Below, in pieces: positions 49,562 to 58,337 of a DNA stretch of 64,000 bases. The DNA is from Chersky-840 sp963794615 (GTDB taxonomy: Bacteria > Actinomycetota > Acidimicrobiia > Acidimicrobiales > UBA8190): assembly GCA_963794615.1 (NCBI GenBank), contig CAWCEP010000006.1:1054001-1118000 (forward strand). Reading direction: 5' to 3'. The notes beneath the pieces were generated by a model that made no database searches, was not told the origin of the DNA, and saw nothing but the letters and a program-made list of their open reading frames with translations. The translations under genes were made by a program, and so were the position numbers. Each line of letters opens with the position of its first letter. Position 1 is the stretch's first letter.

Positions 49562-49951
49562 ATGTTGAACGTGACTATCCAACATTCGGAAGATATGGCA
49601 GTCCTGCGTTGCGTGGGGCGCATCGTGGCCGGTGATGAGGCCAACATTCTGCGGAAAGCTGTGCTGTCGCAGGTGAACAGCCGAACTGTGGTACTTGATC
49701 TCACGAGAGTTGATGCCATCGATGGTGGCGGAATGGGGGTGTTGGTGTTCTTGCGGGGGTGGGCTCGCGCTACCGAAGTTGACTTGAAGCTCATGAATCC
49801 GACGTCGCGCGTACGCGAGTTGTTTGAACTCACGAATTTGGATTCGGTGTTTGAAATCTTCTCGTCGGAAGAAGCAGTGTCGAGTCGCCCGGTCGCCGGC
49901 GCGGCCACCCAGGGCACTGCCGCTTTTCAATGTGAGCACCAGCCAGATTGA
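49562..49951 (+). CDS. STAS-domain anti-anti-sigma factor-like protein
   Basis: 129 aa. The STAS pattern is clear: LNVTIQHSEDMAVLRCVGRI, TVVLDLTRVDAIDGGGMGVL (the serine usually phosphorylated by an anti-sigma kinase is replaced by Gly or lies nearby, so a phosphorylatable Ser is not obvious), then LRGWARATEVDLKLMNPTSR and VRELFELTNLDSVFEIFSSE. It is expected to bind a kinase/anti-sigma factor; none is encoded here. Confidence 0.75.
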   Translation: MLNVTIQHSEDMAVLRCVGRIVAGDEANILRKAVLSQVNSRTVVLDLTRVDAIDGGGMGVLVFLRGWARATEVDLKLMNPTSRVRELFELTNLDSVFEIFSSEEAVSSRPVAGAATQGTAAFQCEHQPD

Positions 49952-50046
49952 GAGTTGACACTCCATTTGGTGATCAGAGCTCCGGGCACTGAACGCAAAA
50001 AGCCGGTCCAGAGCATGCTGTGGGCATACTTTCCGCTCTACCTCAG

Positions 50047-51141
50047 TCACGAAGGCAGCACTACTTTGTGGCCTTCTTGCCAGCGGATGAGCAACACACG
50101 ATGTCCCGTCTGTATTCCGGTTCGAGAGTTGATGCGAAATCGTCCGTAAAACGTATTGCAGTCCAGGTCAGACGCTGTCTTTCGTAGCTGCTCGTCATCC
50201 AAGGAAGCGGCCCGGCGAATGCATTCTGTCAAAACCAATCCGGTCGCAAAACTTCCGGCCGCGATGTAGTCGGGTGGCTGGCCGAACTGCTCTTGAAAAC
50301 CACCCAGAAACCAATCCGACGCCGGTCCTGCGATGTTTGGGAAGGTCATTCCCGGTTCCCACTGGCTCGGCCCGATGACTCCGTCCGCTATATGTCCAAG
50401 TTCAGCAGAAAAATCACCGAGGCCGGCAGCAACCGCCGCCACCGCACGCACCGTGGTGGGCCAACGATGGCGTGTTCGCATGAGGCCCAGCTCGTCTTGA
50501 AAGCTCCCTACTAGGACAACAATCTCCGGACTGATGCCGAACAGGACACCGAGGATGGTGTCCTGATTCTCCCAGGGAACGTTGATGGGGACGAGATGCA
50601 CCGAGTGGCGGGCCACACCAAGGGCCGATTCCAGAATCCCACGCGCAACGTGCCATCCGAAAGTTCCTCTCCCTGAATACAAGACACATATTCGATCGAA
50701 CTCCGGGAACTCTTCAGCCAGGCAGTGCGGAAGCGCTCGCAGGTACTCACTTGCCGGGCTCGCGATGCCCACCAGATACCGCCGACCATGGCGGAAGATC
50801 TCATCGGAAGAGCCGCCATAGTTCCATAGGACTTTCTTGTATTCTTCGGCAATCTCCACTACCGCCATCGTCAAGCCGCTGGAATACGGTCCTAAGAGAA
50901 TGTCAATCTGATCGTCTCGAAGAAGCTGGAATACGTTCTTCCGGGCAAAGCTGGTCTGACTGCGATCGTCATACCAAATCAGCCGGACAGACCTTTTCTT
51001 CCCATTCTGGACGACAATGCCACCCTGAGCGTTGATGTAAGACTGCCAGAGCCGGGCACCCTGGAGGGCCCGTTGCCCTTGCAGGTGGAACTTGCCCGAA
51101 AGAGAAACAGACAGTCCGATTGTAATTTCTGACCGGCTCAT
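50047..51141 (-). CDS. Periplasmic-binding-protein-fold receptor (AmiC/LivJ type), no signal peptide
   Basis: 364 aa. The two-lobe ligand-binding fold is seen in ITIGLSVSLSGKFHLQGQRA, LWQSYINAQGGIVV, LLRDDQIDILLGPYSSGLTM and later IAAGSFATGLVLTECIRRAA. It begins directly at MSRSEITIGLS without a signal peptide, as in cytosolic AmiC-like sensors or sensor modules of regulators, so a transport role is unlikely. No permease genes are adjacent. Ligand unknown, perhaps an amide, urea or amino acid. Confidence 0.7.
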   Translation of the reverse strand: MSRSEITIGLSVSLSGKFHLQGQRALQGARLWQSYINAQGGIVVQNGKKRSVRLIWYDDRSQTSFARKNVFQLLRDDQIDILLGPYSSGLTMAVVEIAEEYKKVLWNYGGSSDEIFRHGRRYLVGIASPASEYLRALPHCLAEEFPEFDRICVLYSGRGTFGWHVARGILESALGVARHSVHLVPINVPWENQDTILGVLFGISPEIVVLVGSFQDELGLMRTRHRWPTTVRAVAAVAAGLGDFSAELGHIADGVIGPSQWEPGMTFPNIAGPASDWFLGGFQEQFGQPPDYIAAGSFATGLVLTECIRRAASLDDEQLRKTASDLDCNTFYGRFRINSRTGIQTGHRVLLIRWQEGHKVVLPS

Positions 51142-51531
51142 GGCTCATCCGAACAGAGAAGTTCTTTTGATCCCCAGTCGACATCGGAGTGAGGAAAGCG
51201 ACCTCCCCATCATACGAGCCATAGAGGAAGATGCTCGCGAATGGCTTAAAGCGAGGTTGGGGACGGAGTCTTTATCACCGCAGCCGTGAAGAAGGGCGGG
51301 GGTCCAAATGAATGCGCGGACTCTCCAAGACGGAGGACTTGGGACTACTCGCCAACCAGGAATTGATTCTCGTCAACTCTAACGGCGAGCAATTGAAATG
51401 TTGTAGCATCAGTGCACGAATGGTTGCATTTCGGTGCCCTTCTTTTTCGGGAGTCCTTAAAGAGTTCTCAAGGGTAGCTCTGCAGGGCCGAGCCGTGTGA
51501 CCGGCACATGGCGGCATAGTGGAGGCACACA
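51142..51531. other. Mostly non-coding, contains a 32-bp repeat
   Basis: 390 bp. A plus-strand frame of 62 codons (51312-51500; contains ANQELILVNSNGEQLKC) may be a small gene but has no clear start. Its part at 51336-51367 recurs exactly, inverted, at 61766-61797. Confidence 0.4.
51336..51367 (+). repeat. 32-bp dispersed repeat, copy 1
   Basis: Starts GACTTGGGACTACTCG and ends CAGGAATTGAT. It is identical over 32 bp to the reverse complement of 61766-61797; flanks differ. In both copies it is read as Asp-Leu-Gly-Leu-Leu-Ala-Asn-Gln-Glu-Leu in an open frame. Confidence 0.7.
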
Positions 51532-51693
51532 GTGACCATTGAAAAGCTTTCCCCAGTTACCCTTAGGGTGGCCAGTATGCCGACCTCCGTGCGGTTCTAT
51601 AGAGATCTACCGGGCCTGGAGATCATCTACGGCGGCGAGCACACCGGATTTGCAGGTCAGGAGTCGCGAGACCAAGCTCACTCAGCACTGTGA
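51532..51693 (+). pseudogene. VOC/glyoxalase-family N-terminal remnant
   Basis: GTG 51532 follows GGAGGCACACA. The frame TIEKLSPVTLRVASMPTSVR followed by FYRDLPGLEIIYGGEHTGF is the first beta-alpha-beta unit of a VOC-fold protein, but it stops after 53 codons instead of about 120. The rest of the domain is missing and the next gene starts 45 bp on. A truncated gene or misjoin. Confidence 0.6.
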
Positions 51694-51738
51694 TTGGGGT
51701 CACTTGCGCTCGACACACTGCCAGCTTAGACTCACATT

Positions 51739-52098
51739 ATGCGACGTTCCACTGCCATTGCCGTCGCGTTACTGGTGATCTGCTGGACTGCCGCGCCGCT
51801 CTTGGCGTGCATGATCCCAGACAGAGCGATGACAGCCCCAGAGCGGGAATGTTGCAAGCATATGGCCCAGATGTGCGGTTCGGCGAACATGCCGCAGTCG
51901 CACTCCTGCTGCAAGACCGAAGTTCGACCAGGCACGACTATGGTGGCGACAGACAACCACCAGTCTGCTCCGGTATTACAAATCGTTGCGGCCCTCCCGG
52001 TTCCAATCTCGCCACTGTGTTCGGACTGGTTTCACAACAGCACTCCCCACCATCCCCCAACCGAATACCTACCTGACACAACTGTCCTGAGAGTCTAG
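51739..52098 (+). CDS. Cys/Met/His-rich exported protein of the copper cluster
   Basis: 119 aa. A signal peptide is visible (TAIAVALLVICWTAAPLLAC). The mature part is rich in metal ligands: ACMIPDRAM, ECCKHMAQMCGSANMPQSHS and CCKTEV, then a His-containing tail (HNSTPHHPP). It stands 69 bp before the CusC gene on the same strand. I infer a periplasmic copper-binding or sensing protein. Proteins of this kind precede Cus operons in Acidobacteriota by recollection; function unproven. Confidence 0.65.
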   Translation: MRRSTAIAVALLVICWTAAPLLACMIPDRAMTAPERECCKHMAQMCGSANMPQSHSCCKTEVRPGTTMVATDNHQSAPVLQIVAALPVPISPLCSDWFHNSTPHHPPTEYLPDTTVLRV

Positions 52099-52167
52099 GC
52101 AAATCTCCGTCCCTTTGTCTGTTTTTGGGCGTAAGCCCGAAGTGTCTTTCTACTGACGGAGAGAATT

Positions 52168-53505
52168 ATGAGAGTCCTGTACGCACTGTTCCTAGTGTGC
52201 GCCTGCGTCCTGAGCGCTGCGGCCGAGGATCCTTTTCCTGCTGCTGACGCGCTGTTGCCACAGCATCAGCATTCGGCCGCATCCGGTCCGACCTACACGA
52301 TCGACGAAATCGAGCAGATGGCACTGCTCGGAAATCCGGACATTCGGGTGGCGGTTCGGCGATTAGCTGTCGTTGAAGCCCACGTGCCCGCAGCCGGCGC
52401 GCTCGATGACCCAATACTTGGTTATCGAGGTTGGGGTGTGCCTTTGCGCCGGCCCTGGGATTACAACGCGGCCCAAAACATGTTCATGGTGAGCCAGACG
52501 CTTCCTGGGTTTGGAAAACGAGGGCTACGCACTGACCTTGCCAGAAGCGATGTAGCCGAAGCAAAGGCGGCTCTCGATAACACGAGGCTTGATGTCAGGG
52601 TGCGAGTGCGCAAAGCATTCTATGATCTGCTGCGCACGCAAGATGAGCTTCGCATCCACGACGGGCACGTTGCCATCGCCCGGCAGGCAGTGGAAGCGGC
52701 CCGGATCAAATACACGGTCGGGAAAGTGCCCCAGCAGGACATCCTGAAGGCGCAAGTCGAACTTACCCGGCTGGCCGAACACCTAATTCATTTCGAGCAG
52801 GACGCCGAAGTCGCCCGCGCTCGCCTGAACACCCTCCTGGGGCACGACCCGGCCGCGTCCATCAATGTTCGCGGAGACTACGCCATTCCGCAGCACTTGC
52901 CGGGGACAGAAGCACTGGAAAAGTTGGCGCTTGCATCGCGACCTGACTTGGCCCAGGCGGAGGCGGTTTTGGAGAAGAGTCATCAGCAGCAAGCGCTGGC
53001 AGACAAGAGTTACACCCCCGATTTGACCGTTTCAGCGGGTTACATGCTCATGCCGAGCGGCTCGAATTACCGCAACAACTACATGGTGGAAGGCTCGATC
53101 AACCTGCCCTGGTTCAACCGGCGCAAGCATGACGCCGAAATTTCTGAGGCCAAGGCTGTGGTCAGCGAGGAGGACGCCGAGCTTGACGCTTTGCGGAACT
53201 CTGCTTTTGGTCAAATTCAGGAAGCGCTGGCACAGGTGCGGTCCGCGAAAAGGCTTGCGGACCTTTATAAGAATTTGCTGCAGCCCCAAGCTGAGGCCAC
53301 TCTGCGCTCGACGGTCATCGCCTACGAGAATGACCGCACTGACTTCCTCAATCTGCTCGATAGCCAGATGACGGTCGTGGATATCGACCTTGCTTACTTC
53401 CTGGCCATGGCGGACTTCGAAACGCGATTCGCCGACTTGGAATTTGCCGTCGGAGCGCCCATTGACAGGACAGCACAACCCAATACCTCGGAGGTGACGA
53501 AATGA
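52168..53505 (+). CDS. cusC: CusC-like outer membrane efflux protein (TolC family)
   Basis: 445 aa with a signal peptide (RVLYALFLVCACVLSAAAED). Two outer-membrane-factor repeats of long helices are visible: LGNPDIRVAVRRLAVVEAHV, DLARSDVAEAKAALDNTRLD, VGKVPQQDILKAQVELTRLA and, in the second repeat, SRPDLAQAEAVLEKSHQQQA and IQEALAQVRSAKRLADLYKN. It forms the trimeric exit duct of a tripartite metal pump. The stop overlaps the CusB start (ATGA), so the genes are coupled. Confidence 0.82.
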   Translation: MRVLYALFLVCACVLSAAAEDPFPAADALLPQHQHSAASGPTYTIDEIEQMALLGNPDIRVAVRRLAVVEAHVPAAGALDDPILGYRGWGVPLRRPWDYNAAQNMFMVSQTLPGFGKRGLRTDLARSDVAEAKAALDNTRLDVRVRVRKAFYDLLRTQDELRIHDGHVAIARQAVEAARIKYTVGKVPQQDILKAQVELTRLAEHLIHFEQDAEVARARLNTLLGHDPAASINVRGDYAIPQHLPGTEALEKLALASRPDLAQAEAVLEKSHQQQALADKSYTPDLTVSAGYMLMPSGSNYRNNYMVEGSINLPWFNRRKHDAEISEAKAVVSEEDAELDALRNSAFGQIQEALAQVRSAKRLADLYKNLLQPQAEATLRSTVIAYENDRTDFLNLLDSQMTVVDIDLAYFLAMADFETRFADLEFAVGAPIDRTAQPNTSEVTK

Positions 53506-55079
53506 GCGAACGCACTTATAAGCGAGCCTTTGTGAGCAGCGCGGTAATTTGCCTTGCGTTGGCAGGCACGCTTGCATATGTCATCTGGGGACGCACTTAC
53601 CTTGCGACCGCGACCGACAACGCCAGTCCTGTGGTGGCCAAAGGCCCCGACGTCCCCGAGCAACCGCCGGCCAGCACCGTCCCTTCGTCCGGCGCGTCTG
53701 CATCCCTCACTCCAGTGCAACTGTCTCCGCAGCGCATGCAAGCCATTGGCGTGAAGACTGCGCTGGTTGAGATGCGAAATGTCAGCAACGTGCTGCGCGT
53801 GCCGGGCAATGTGGACATGAATCAGAGGCAGCTCGCGTATTTGCAGACACGTTTCCCAGGCTGGATCCAGAAGGTGTTTGCCAACGCTACCTACCAGTAC
53901 GTACGAAAGGGGCAGCCGGTGTTCGCGATCTACAGCCCCGAGTTGGTCAGTACTGAGCAAGAATATCTACTGGCCAAACAAAACCAGCAGACCTTCGCGA
54001 CCGATGCGCACGGGACGGCTGCGCGTGAGGGCGACTGGCTTTTCCAGGCTGCTGCCGATCGCTTGCGCCAATTCGGGGTGCCACCGAGTGAGATCTCGAG
54101 GTTGGAGCAAACCGGCACAGTGCAGCATGATGTGAGCATCGACTCCCCGGCGTCCGGCTACATCACGGAATTCAACGCCCTTCCCAATCAATACGTGCAG
54201 GCCGACACGAAGCTCTACACCATCGCCGATCTCTCCACAGTCTGGGTAAACGCCAACGTATTTCAGACTGACGTCGGCGCCCTGAAACCTGGAATGCCCG
54301 CCACGATAACGATTGACACCTATCCGGGTCGCACGTTTAGAGGACGCATTGATCAAGTCCTGCCTCAGGTCGACATCACGACCCGCACCGTGTCCGTGCG
54401 CTTTGTTTTCGACAATCCGGGAATCGTGCTCAAGCCCGGCATGTACGTCAACGTCAGCATTGCGGTTCCTCTGGGTCACCAGCTTGTTATTCCTGCTTCC
54501 GGTGTGCTGCATTCCGGCACACGCGATATCGCTTTTATCGACCATGGAAATGGCTATCTCGAACCTCGTGAGATTGAAGTAGGCACGCGATTGGACGATC
54601 ACGTCGTAGTCCTGACGGGCTTGAAACCAGGCGAGCGAATCGTGAGCTCGGCTAATTTCCTGGTGGACTCAGAATCGCAGTTGCAGGCAGCGATCGGATC
54701 GTTCGTGCCTCCGCCACCGGGCGCAGGAGCGGCAGCGTCGATGAACGGACCGGCCGAGCGAATTGCGATTGATGTCAGCACCGATCCATCCCCTCCGCAC
54801 AAAGGATCGAACTTGGTCCGAGTGAAGCTCACGAACTCCGACGGCAAACCAGTCGCTGGAGCAGGAGTGACCGTTACTTTCTTCATGGCAGCCATGCCGG
54901 CCATGGGGATGGCCGCTGTGCGAAGCGTGGCCACACTTCGCGAGAAAGGGGATGGGGTTTACGAAGGCCCGCTGGACCTCGAATCCGGAGGGACTTGGCA
55001 AGTCACAGTAGTGGTGAAACGCAGCGGCCAGACCATTGCCAGCAAACAGCTCACTGTGAGCGTCGCGGGAGGCATGTGA
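53502..55079 (+). CDS. cusB: CusB-like periplasmic adaptor with C-terminal FixH-like domain
   Basis: 525 aa. An N-terminal membrane anchor (VSSAVICLALAGTLAYVIWG) is followed by the adaptor core: VSNVLRVPGNVDMNQRQLAY, RFPGWIQKVFANATYQYVRK (CusB signature WIQK), YVQADTKLYTIADLSTVWVN and GRTFRGRIDQVLPQVDITTR. Beyond residue 420 an extra immunoglobulin-like domain (SDGKPVAGAGVTVTFFMAAM, then GVYEGPLDLESGGTWQVTVV) resembles FixH/YtkA-type domains, with methionines (PAMGMAAV) that could hold copper. It overlaps CusC upstream and CusA downstream (TGATG). Confidence 0.82.
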   Translation: MSERTYKRAFVSSAVICLALAGTLAYVIWGRTYLATATDNASPVVAKGPDVPEQPPASTVPSSGASASLTPVQLSPQRMQAIGVKTALVEMRNVSNVLRVPGNVDMNQRQLAYLQTRFPGWIQKVFANATYQYVRKGQPVFAIYSPELVSTEQEYLLAKQNQQTFATDAHGTAAREGDWLFQAAADRLRQFGVPPSEISRLEQTGTVQHDVSIDSPASGYITEFNALPNQYVQADTKLYTIADLSTVWVNANVFQTDVGALKPGMPATITIDTYPGRTFRGRIDQVLPQVDITTRTVSVRFVFDNPGIVLKPGMYVNVSIAVPLGHQLVIPASGVLHSGTRDIAFIDHGNGYLEPREIEVGTRLDDHVVVLTGLKPGERIVSSANFLVDSESQLQAAIGSFVPPPPGAGAAASMNGPAERIAIDVSTDPSPPHKGSNLVRVKLTNSDGKPVAGAGVTVTFFMAAMPAMGMAAVRSVATLREKGDGVYEGPLDLESGGTWQVTVVVKRSGQTIASKQLTVSVAGGM

Positions 55080-58000
55080 TGATCTCCCGAATTATTGAGT
55101 GGTGTGAACGGAATCGTTTCTTGGTTTTTACCGGGGTCGTGCTGCTAACGATAGCGGGTGTTTGGAGCCTGCGTCACATCCCGCTGGATGCGCTCCCCGA
55201 TATCAGCGATGTGCAAGTGGTCATCCACACCGAATGGCCGGGTGAACCGCCCAATGTGATCGAAGACCAAGTTACTTACCCCATCGTCACCACCTTGTTG
55301 GCAGCACCTCACGTTAAGTCGGTGCGCGCTCAGACAATGTTCGGGGACTCTTACGTTTTCGTCGTGTTTGAAGATGGGACGGATCTTTACTGGGCGCGTT
55401 CGCGGGTGACTGAGTACCTGCAGCAAATCGGGGGACGCTTGCCGGCGGACGTTCATCCTGCCATCGGACCCGATGCCACTGGTGCCGGTTGGGTATATGA
55501 GTACGCCGTCATTGATCGTACTCACACGAAGAGCCTGGCCGATCTGCGGGCCTTGCAGGACTGGTATCTCCGCTATCAGCTCGAAACCGTCCCCGGCGTG
55601 GCCGAGATTGCAACCATTGGTGGCTATGTCCGGCAATACCAGGTCAAGCTCGATCCGAATAAGCTGTTCTCGTATGGCATTCCAGTCTCTACCGTAATCG
55701 AGCGCGTGCGCGACAGCACAAACGAAGTTGGCGGCAATGTCCTGGAGATGAGTGGCGCTGAATACATGGTGAGAGGTCTGGGCTACCTGCGCTCGGTGGC
55801 CGACCTGGAGAACGTTCCGGTCGCGACAAAAAATGGAACGCCCGTTCTGCTACGCGATCTGGGCAGCGTGGATTTCGGGCCGGAGGTACGTCGCGGGGCC
55901 GCCGATTGGCAGGGCGAAGGAGAGGCCGTTGGCGGCATTGTGGTCATGCGTTTCGGCATGAACGCGCTTGATGTGATCAGCGGAGTCAAAGCCAAGCTAA
56001 GAGAGATTGCGCCTTCACTCCCTCCCGGAGTGGAAATCGTGACCGGCTACGACCGGTCATGGCTGATTAATGAATCCATCAAGACTCTGAAACGGGATTT
56101 GATCCTGGAAGCCATCATCGTCAGTTTCGTAAGCATTGCCTTCCTGTTCCATCTGCGTTCCGCGTTGGTGCCAATTATTACGCTGCCGATCGCGGTGCTG
56201 GCTGCCTTCATCCCCATGTACTGGCTGAACGTCAGCTCCAACGTGATGTCCTTGGGCGGACTGGCATTGGCAATTGGGGTGTTGATCGACGCCGCGATTG
56301 TAATGGTCGAGAACGGCTACAAGCATCTGGCGGAACGTAGCGGCCTTGCTGCCGGCGAGCATACGGAGAAGCTCAGTTCTCAAGAACGAAGAACTATTTT
56401 GGTGCGAGCCGCCAAACAGGTTGGACCTGCGTTGTTCCACTCACTGATTATCATTCTGGTGTCGTTCCTTCCCGTGTTCTTGCTGGAGGCGCAAGAAGGC
56501 CGCATGTTCCGCCCGCTGGCGTGGACCAAGACGTCGGCGTTAGCCTTTTCCTCGCTGCTTTCGATCACCTTGGTCCCCGTCCTCATGCCGTTGTTCATTC
56601 GGGGCCGGCTGCGTCCGGAATCGCAGAACCCCGCGGCGCGAGTCACGCAAGCAATTTATCTGCCCGTCTTGCGCTTGTGCTTGCGGCACTGGAAATTGCT
56701 GATCGCGATCAACCTGATTTTTTTGGCAGTGACCATTCCGCTGTACTTCAAACTCGGCAGCCAATTCATGCCGGCCCTGTATGAGGGCTCAGCCCTGTAC
56801 ATGCCAACCGCCTTGCCCGGCATTTCCATTCAGCAGGCGACGCTGCTGATGCAGGAGCAGGACCGCATTATCCATTCCTTTTCGGAGGTGGAAAGCGTGT
56901 TCGGCACAGTGGGGCGTTCCGACAGCGCCACCGACAATGCGCCGCTCGACATGTATGACACCACCATCATGTTGAAGCCCCAGGAAAAATGGGGGCCGGG
57001 CATGACCTATGAAAAGCTGATCGCGGAAATGGATGCCAAGCTCCAATTCCCCGGTCTGACGAACACCTGGACCATGCCGGTGCGCAACCGGCTCGACATG
57101 GAACTCACGGGCATCAAGACTCCCGTCGGTCTGAAGATCCAGGGGCCCGACTTGGCTCACATTCAGGATATCGGGGCACGTATGCAACAGCTCCTTACTA
57201 CCCTGCCTGAGACCAGTTCGGTATTCGCAGAGCGAGTGTCGCAAGGGTTTTACCTGAACGTAGAAGTCAATCGGCCCGAGGCTGCTCGCTACGGGCTAAC
57301 CGTGGGAGATGTGCAGCGCGTCATTACGTCCGCCGTCGGGGGTGCGAATGTCGCTCAGAATATCGAGGGCCGCCAGCGATTTCCGATCAATGTGCGCTAC
57401 GAGCGTGATTTCCGCGACGATCCCGAAGCCTTGGGCCGCGCTCTCGTCGGTACGCCGTCGGGAGCGCAGATCCCCATCAGTGAGGTGGCGCGGCTTTCCT
57501 TTTCGCGGGGGCCGGCAATGATTCGCGATGAAGACGGAGCGCTTACCGGCTACGTCTATCTCGATCTGAAAACCAAAGACTACGGCGGATTCGTGGATCA
57601 AGCGGACAAGCTGTTGAAGAGCAAGCTGGATCTGCCCGCGGGGTACACCTATCGCTGGGCGGGTGAGTATGAGTTCGAGCTGCACGCGAAAGAACGTCTG
57701 AAAATCATTCTGCCGATCGTGTTCTTTGTCATCTTTCTGTTGCTCTACACGGTCTTCAAGTCCGCAGCCGAGGCCGCGGTGCTGATCTTTCCGACCGTCT
57801 ATGCCATGTCCGGTGGCCTCATCCTGCAATGGGTGCTGGGCTACAACTTCAGCGTCGCGGTGTGGGTGGGATACATCGCGCTATTCGGTATTGCAGTCGA
57901 AACCGGGGTCGTGATGGTGGTTTACTTGCACGAAGCGCTGCAGCACCGGCTTGCCATGGGAATGCCTATGACCGATGGTGACGTGGAGCAGGCTACGATC

Positions 58001-58252
58001 GAAGGCGCGGTTCAGAGGCTGCGTCCCAAGCTGATGACTGTGACGGCTGTGATTCTGAGTCTTGCGCCGATCTTGTGGGAGTCGGGAATTGGATCGGACG
58101 TCATGAAACCGATCGCCGCCCCTATCGTAGGTGGAATGATTACCTCGACCATTCACGTGTTGATCCTGGTCCCGGTCTTCTTCTTCTTAATGAAGCGCCG
58201 CGCGCTGCGGCGTGGCACTTTGACAAAACAACCGGCAGCGGAGCAAGGGTGA
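55079..58252 (+). CDS. cusA: CusA-type heavy-metal RND efflux permease
   Basis: 1,057 aa, 12 membrane helices. The heavy-metal RND signatures are present: RIIEWCERNRFLVFTGVVLL, LPDISDVQVVIHTEWPGEPP, then VGVLIDAAIVMVENGYKHLA-like sequence in TM4, and PTVYAMSGGLILQWVLGYNF later. Periplasmic methionines such as those in GPGMTYEKLI and TMPVRNRLDMELTG fit Cu(I)/Ag(I) capture. ATG 55079 overlaps the CusB stop and is preferred over the upstream Met at 54995. It drives proton-coupled metal export through CusB and CusC. Confidence 0.88.
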   Translation: MISRIIEWCERNRFLVFTGVVLLTIAGVWSLRHIPLDALPDISDVQVVIHTEWPGEPPNVIEDQVTYPIVTTLLAAPHVKSVRAQTMFGDSYVFVVFEDGTDLYWARSRVTEYLQQIGGRLPADVHPAIGPDATGAGWVYEYAVIDRTHTKSLADLRALQDWYLRYQLETVPGVAEIATIGGYVRQYQVKLDPNKLFSYGIPVSTVIERVRDSTNEVGGNVLEMSGAEYMVRGLGYLRSVADLENVPVATKNGTPVLLRDLGSVDFGPEVRRGAADWQGEGEAVGGIVVMRFGMNALDVISGVKAKLREIAPSLPPGVEIVTGYDRSWLINESIKTLKRDLILEAIIVSFVSIAFLFHLRSALVPIITLPIAVLAAFIPMYWLNVSSNVMSLGGLALAIGVLIDAAIVMVENGYKHLAERSGLAAGEHTEKLSSQERRTILVRAAKQVGPALFHSLIIILVSFLPVFLLEAQEGRMFRPLAWTKTSALAFSSLLSITLVPVLMPLFIRGRLRPESQNPAARVTQAIYLPVLRLCLRHWKLLIAINLIFLAVTIPLYFKLGSQFMPALYEGSALYMPTALPGISIQQATLLMQEQDRIIHSFSEVESVFGTVGRSDSATDNAPLDMYDTTIMLKPQEKWGPGMTYEKLIAEMDAKLQFPGLTNTWTMPVRNRLDMELTGIKTPVGLKIQGPDLAHIQDIGARMQQLLTTLPETSSVFAERVSQGFYLNVEVNRPEAARYGLTVGDVQRVITSAVGGANVAQNIEGRQRFPINVRYERDFRDDPEALGRALVGTPSGAQIPISEVARLSFSRGPAMIRDEDGALTGYVYLDLKTKDYGGFVDQADKLLKSKLDLPAGYTYRWAGEYEFELHAKERLKIILPIVFFVIFLLLYTVFKSAAEAAVLIFPTVYAMSGGLILQWVLGYNFSVAVWVGYIALFGIAVETGVVMVVYLHEALQHRLAMGMPMTDGDVEQATIEGAVQRLRPKLMTVTAVILSLAPILWESGIGSDVMKPIAAPIVGGMITSTIHVLILVPVFFFLMKRRALRRGTLTKQPAAEQG

Positions 58253-58337
58253 ACATTGGCAGTGACCGGACCGCCATGGATTCCTCAACGTCTTGCACGC
58301 AATCCGGCACTGTCTGGTTTCGGGTTGGGAGGTCAAA

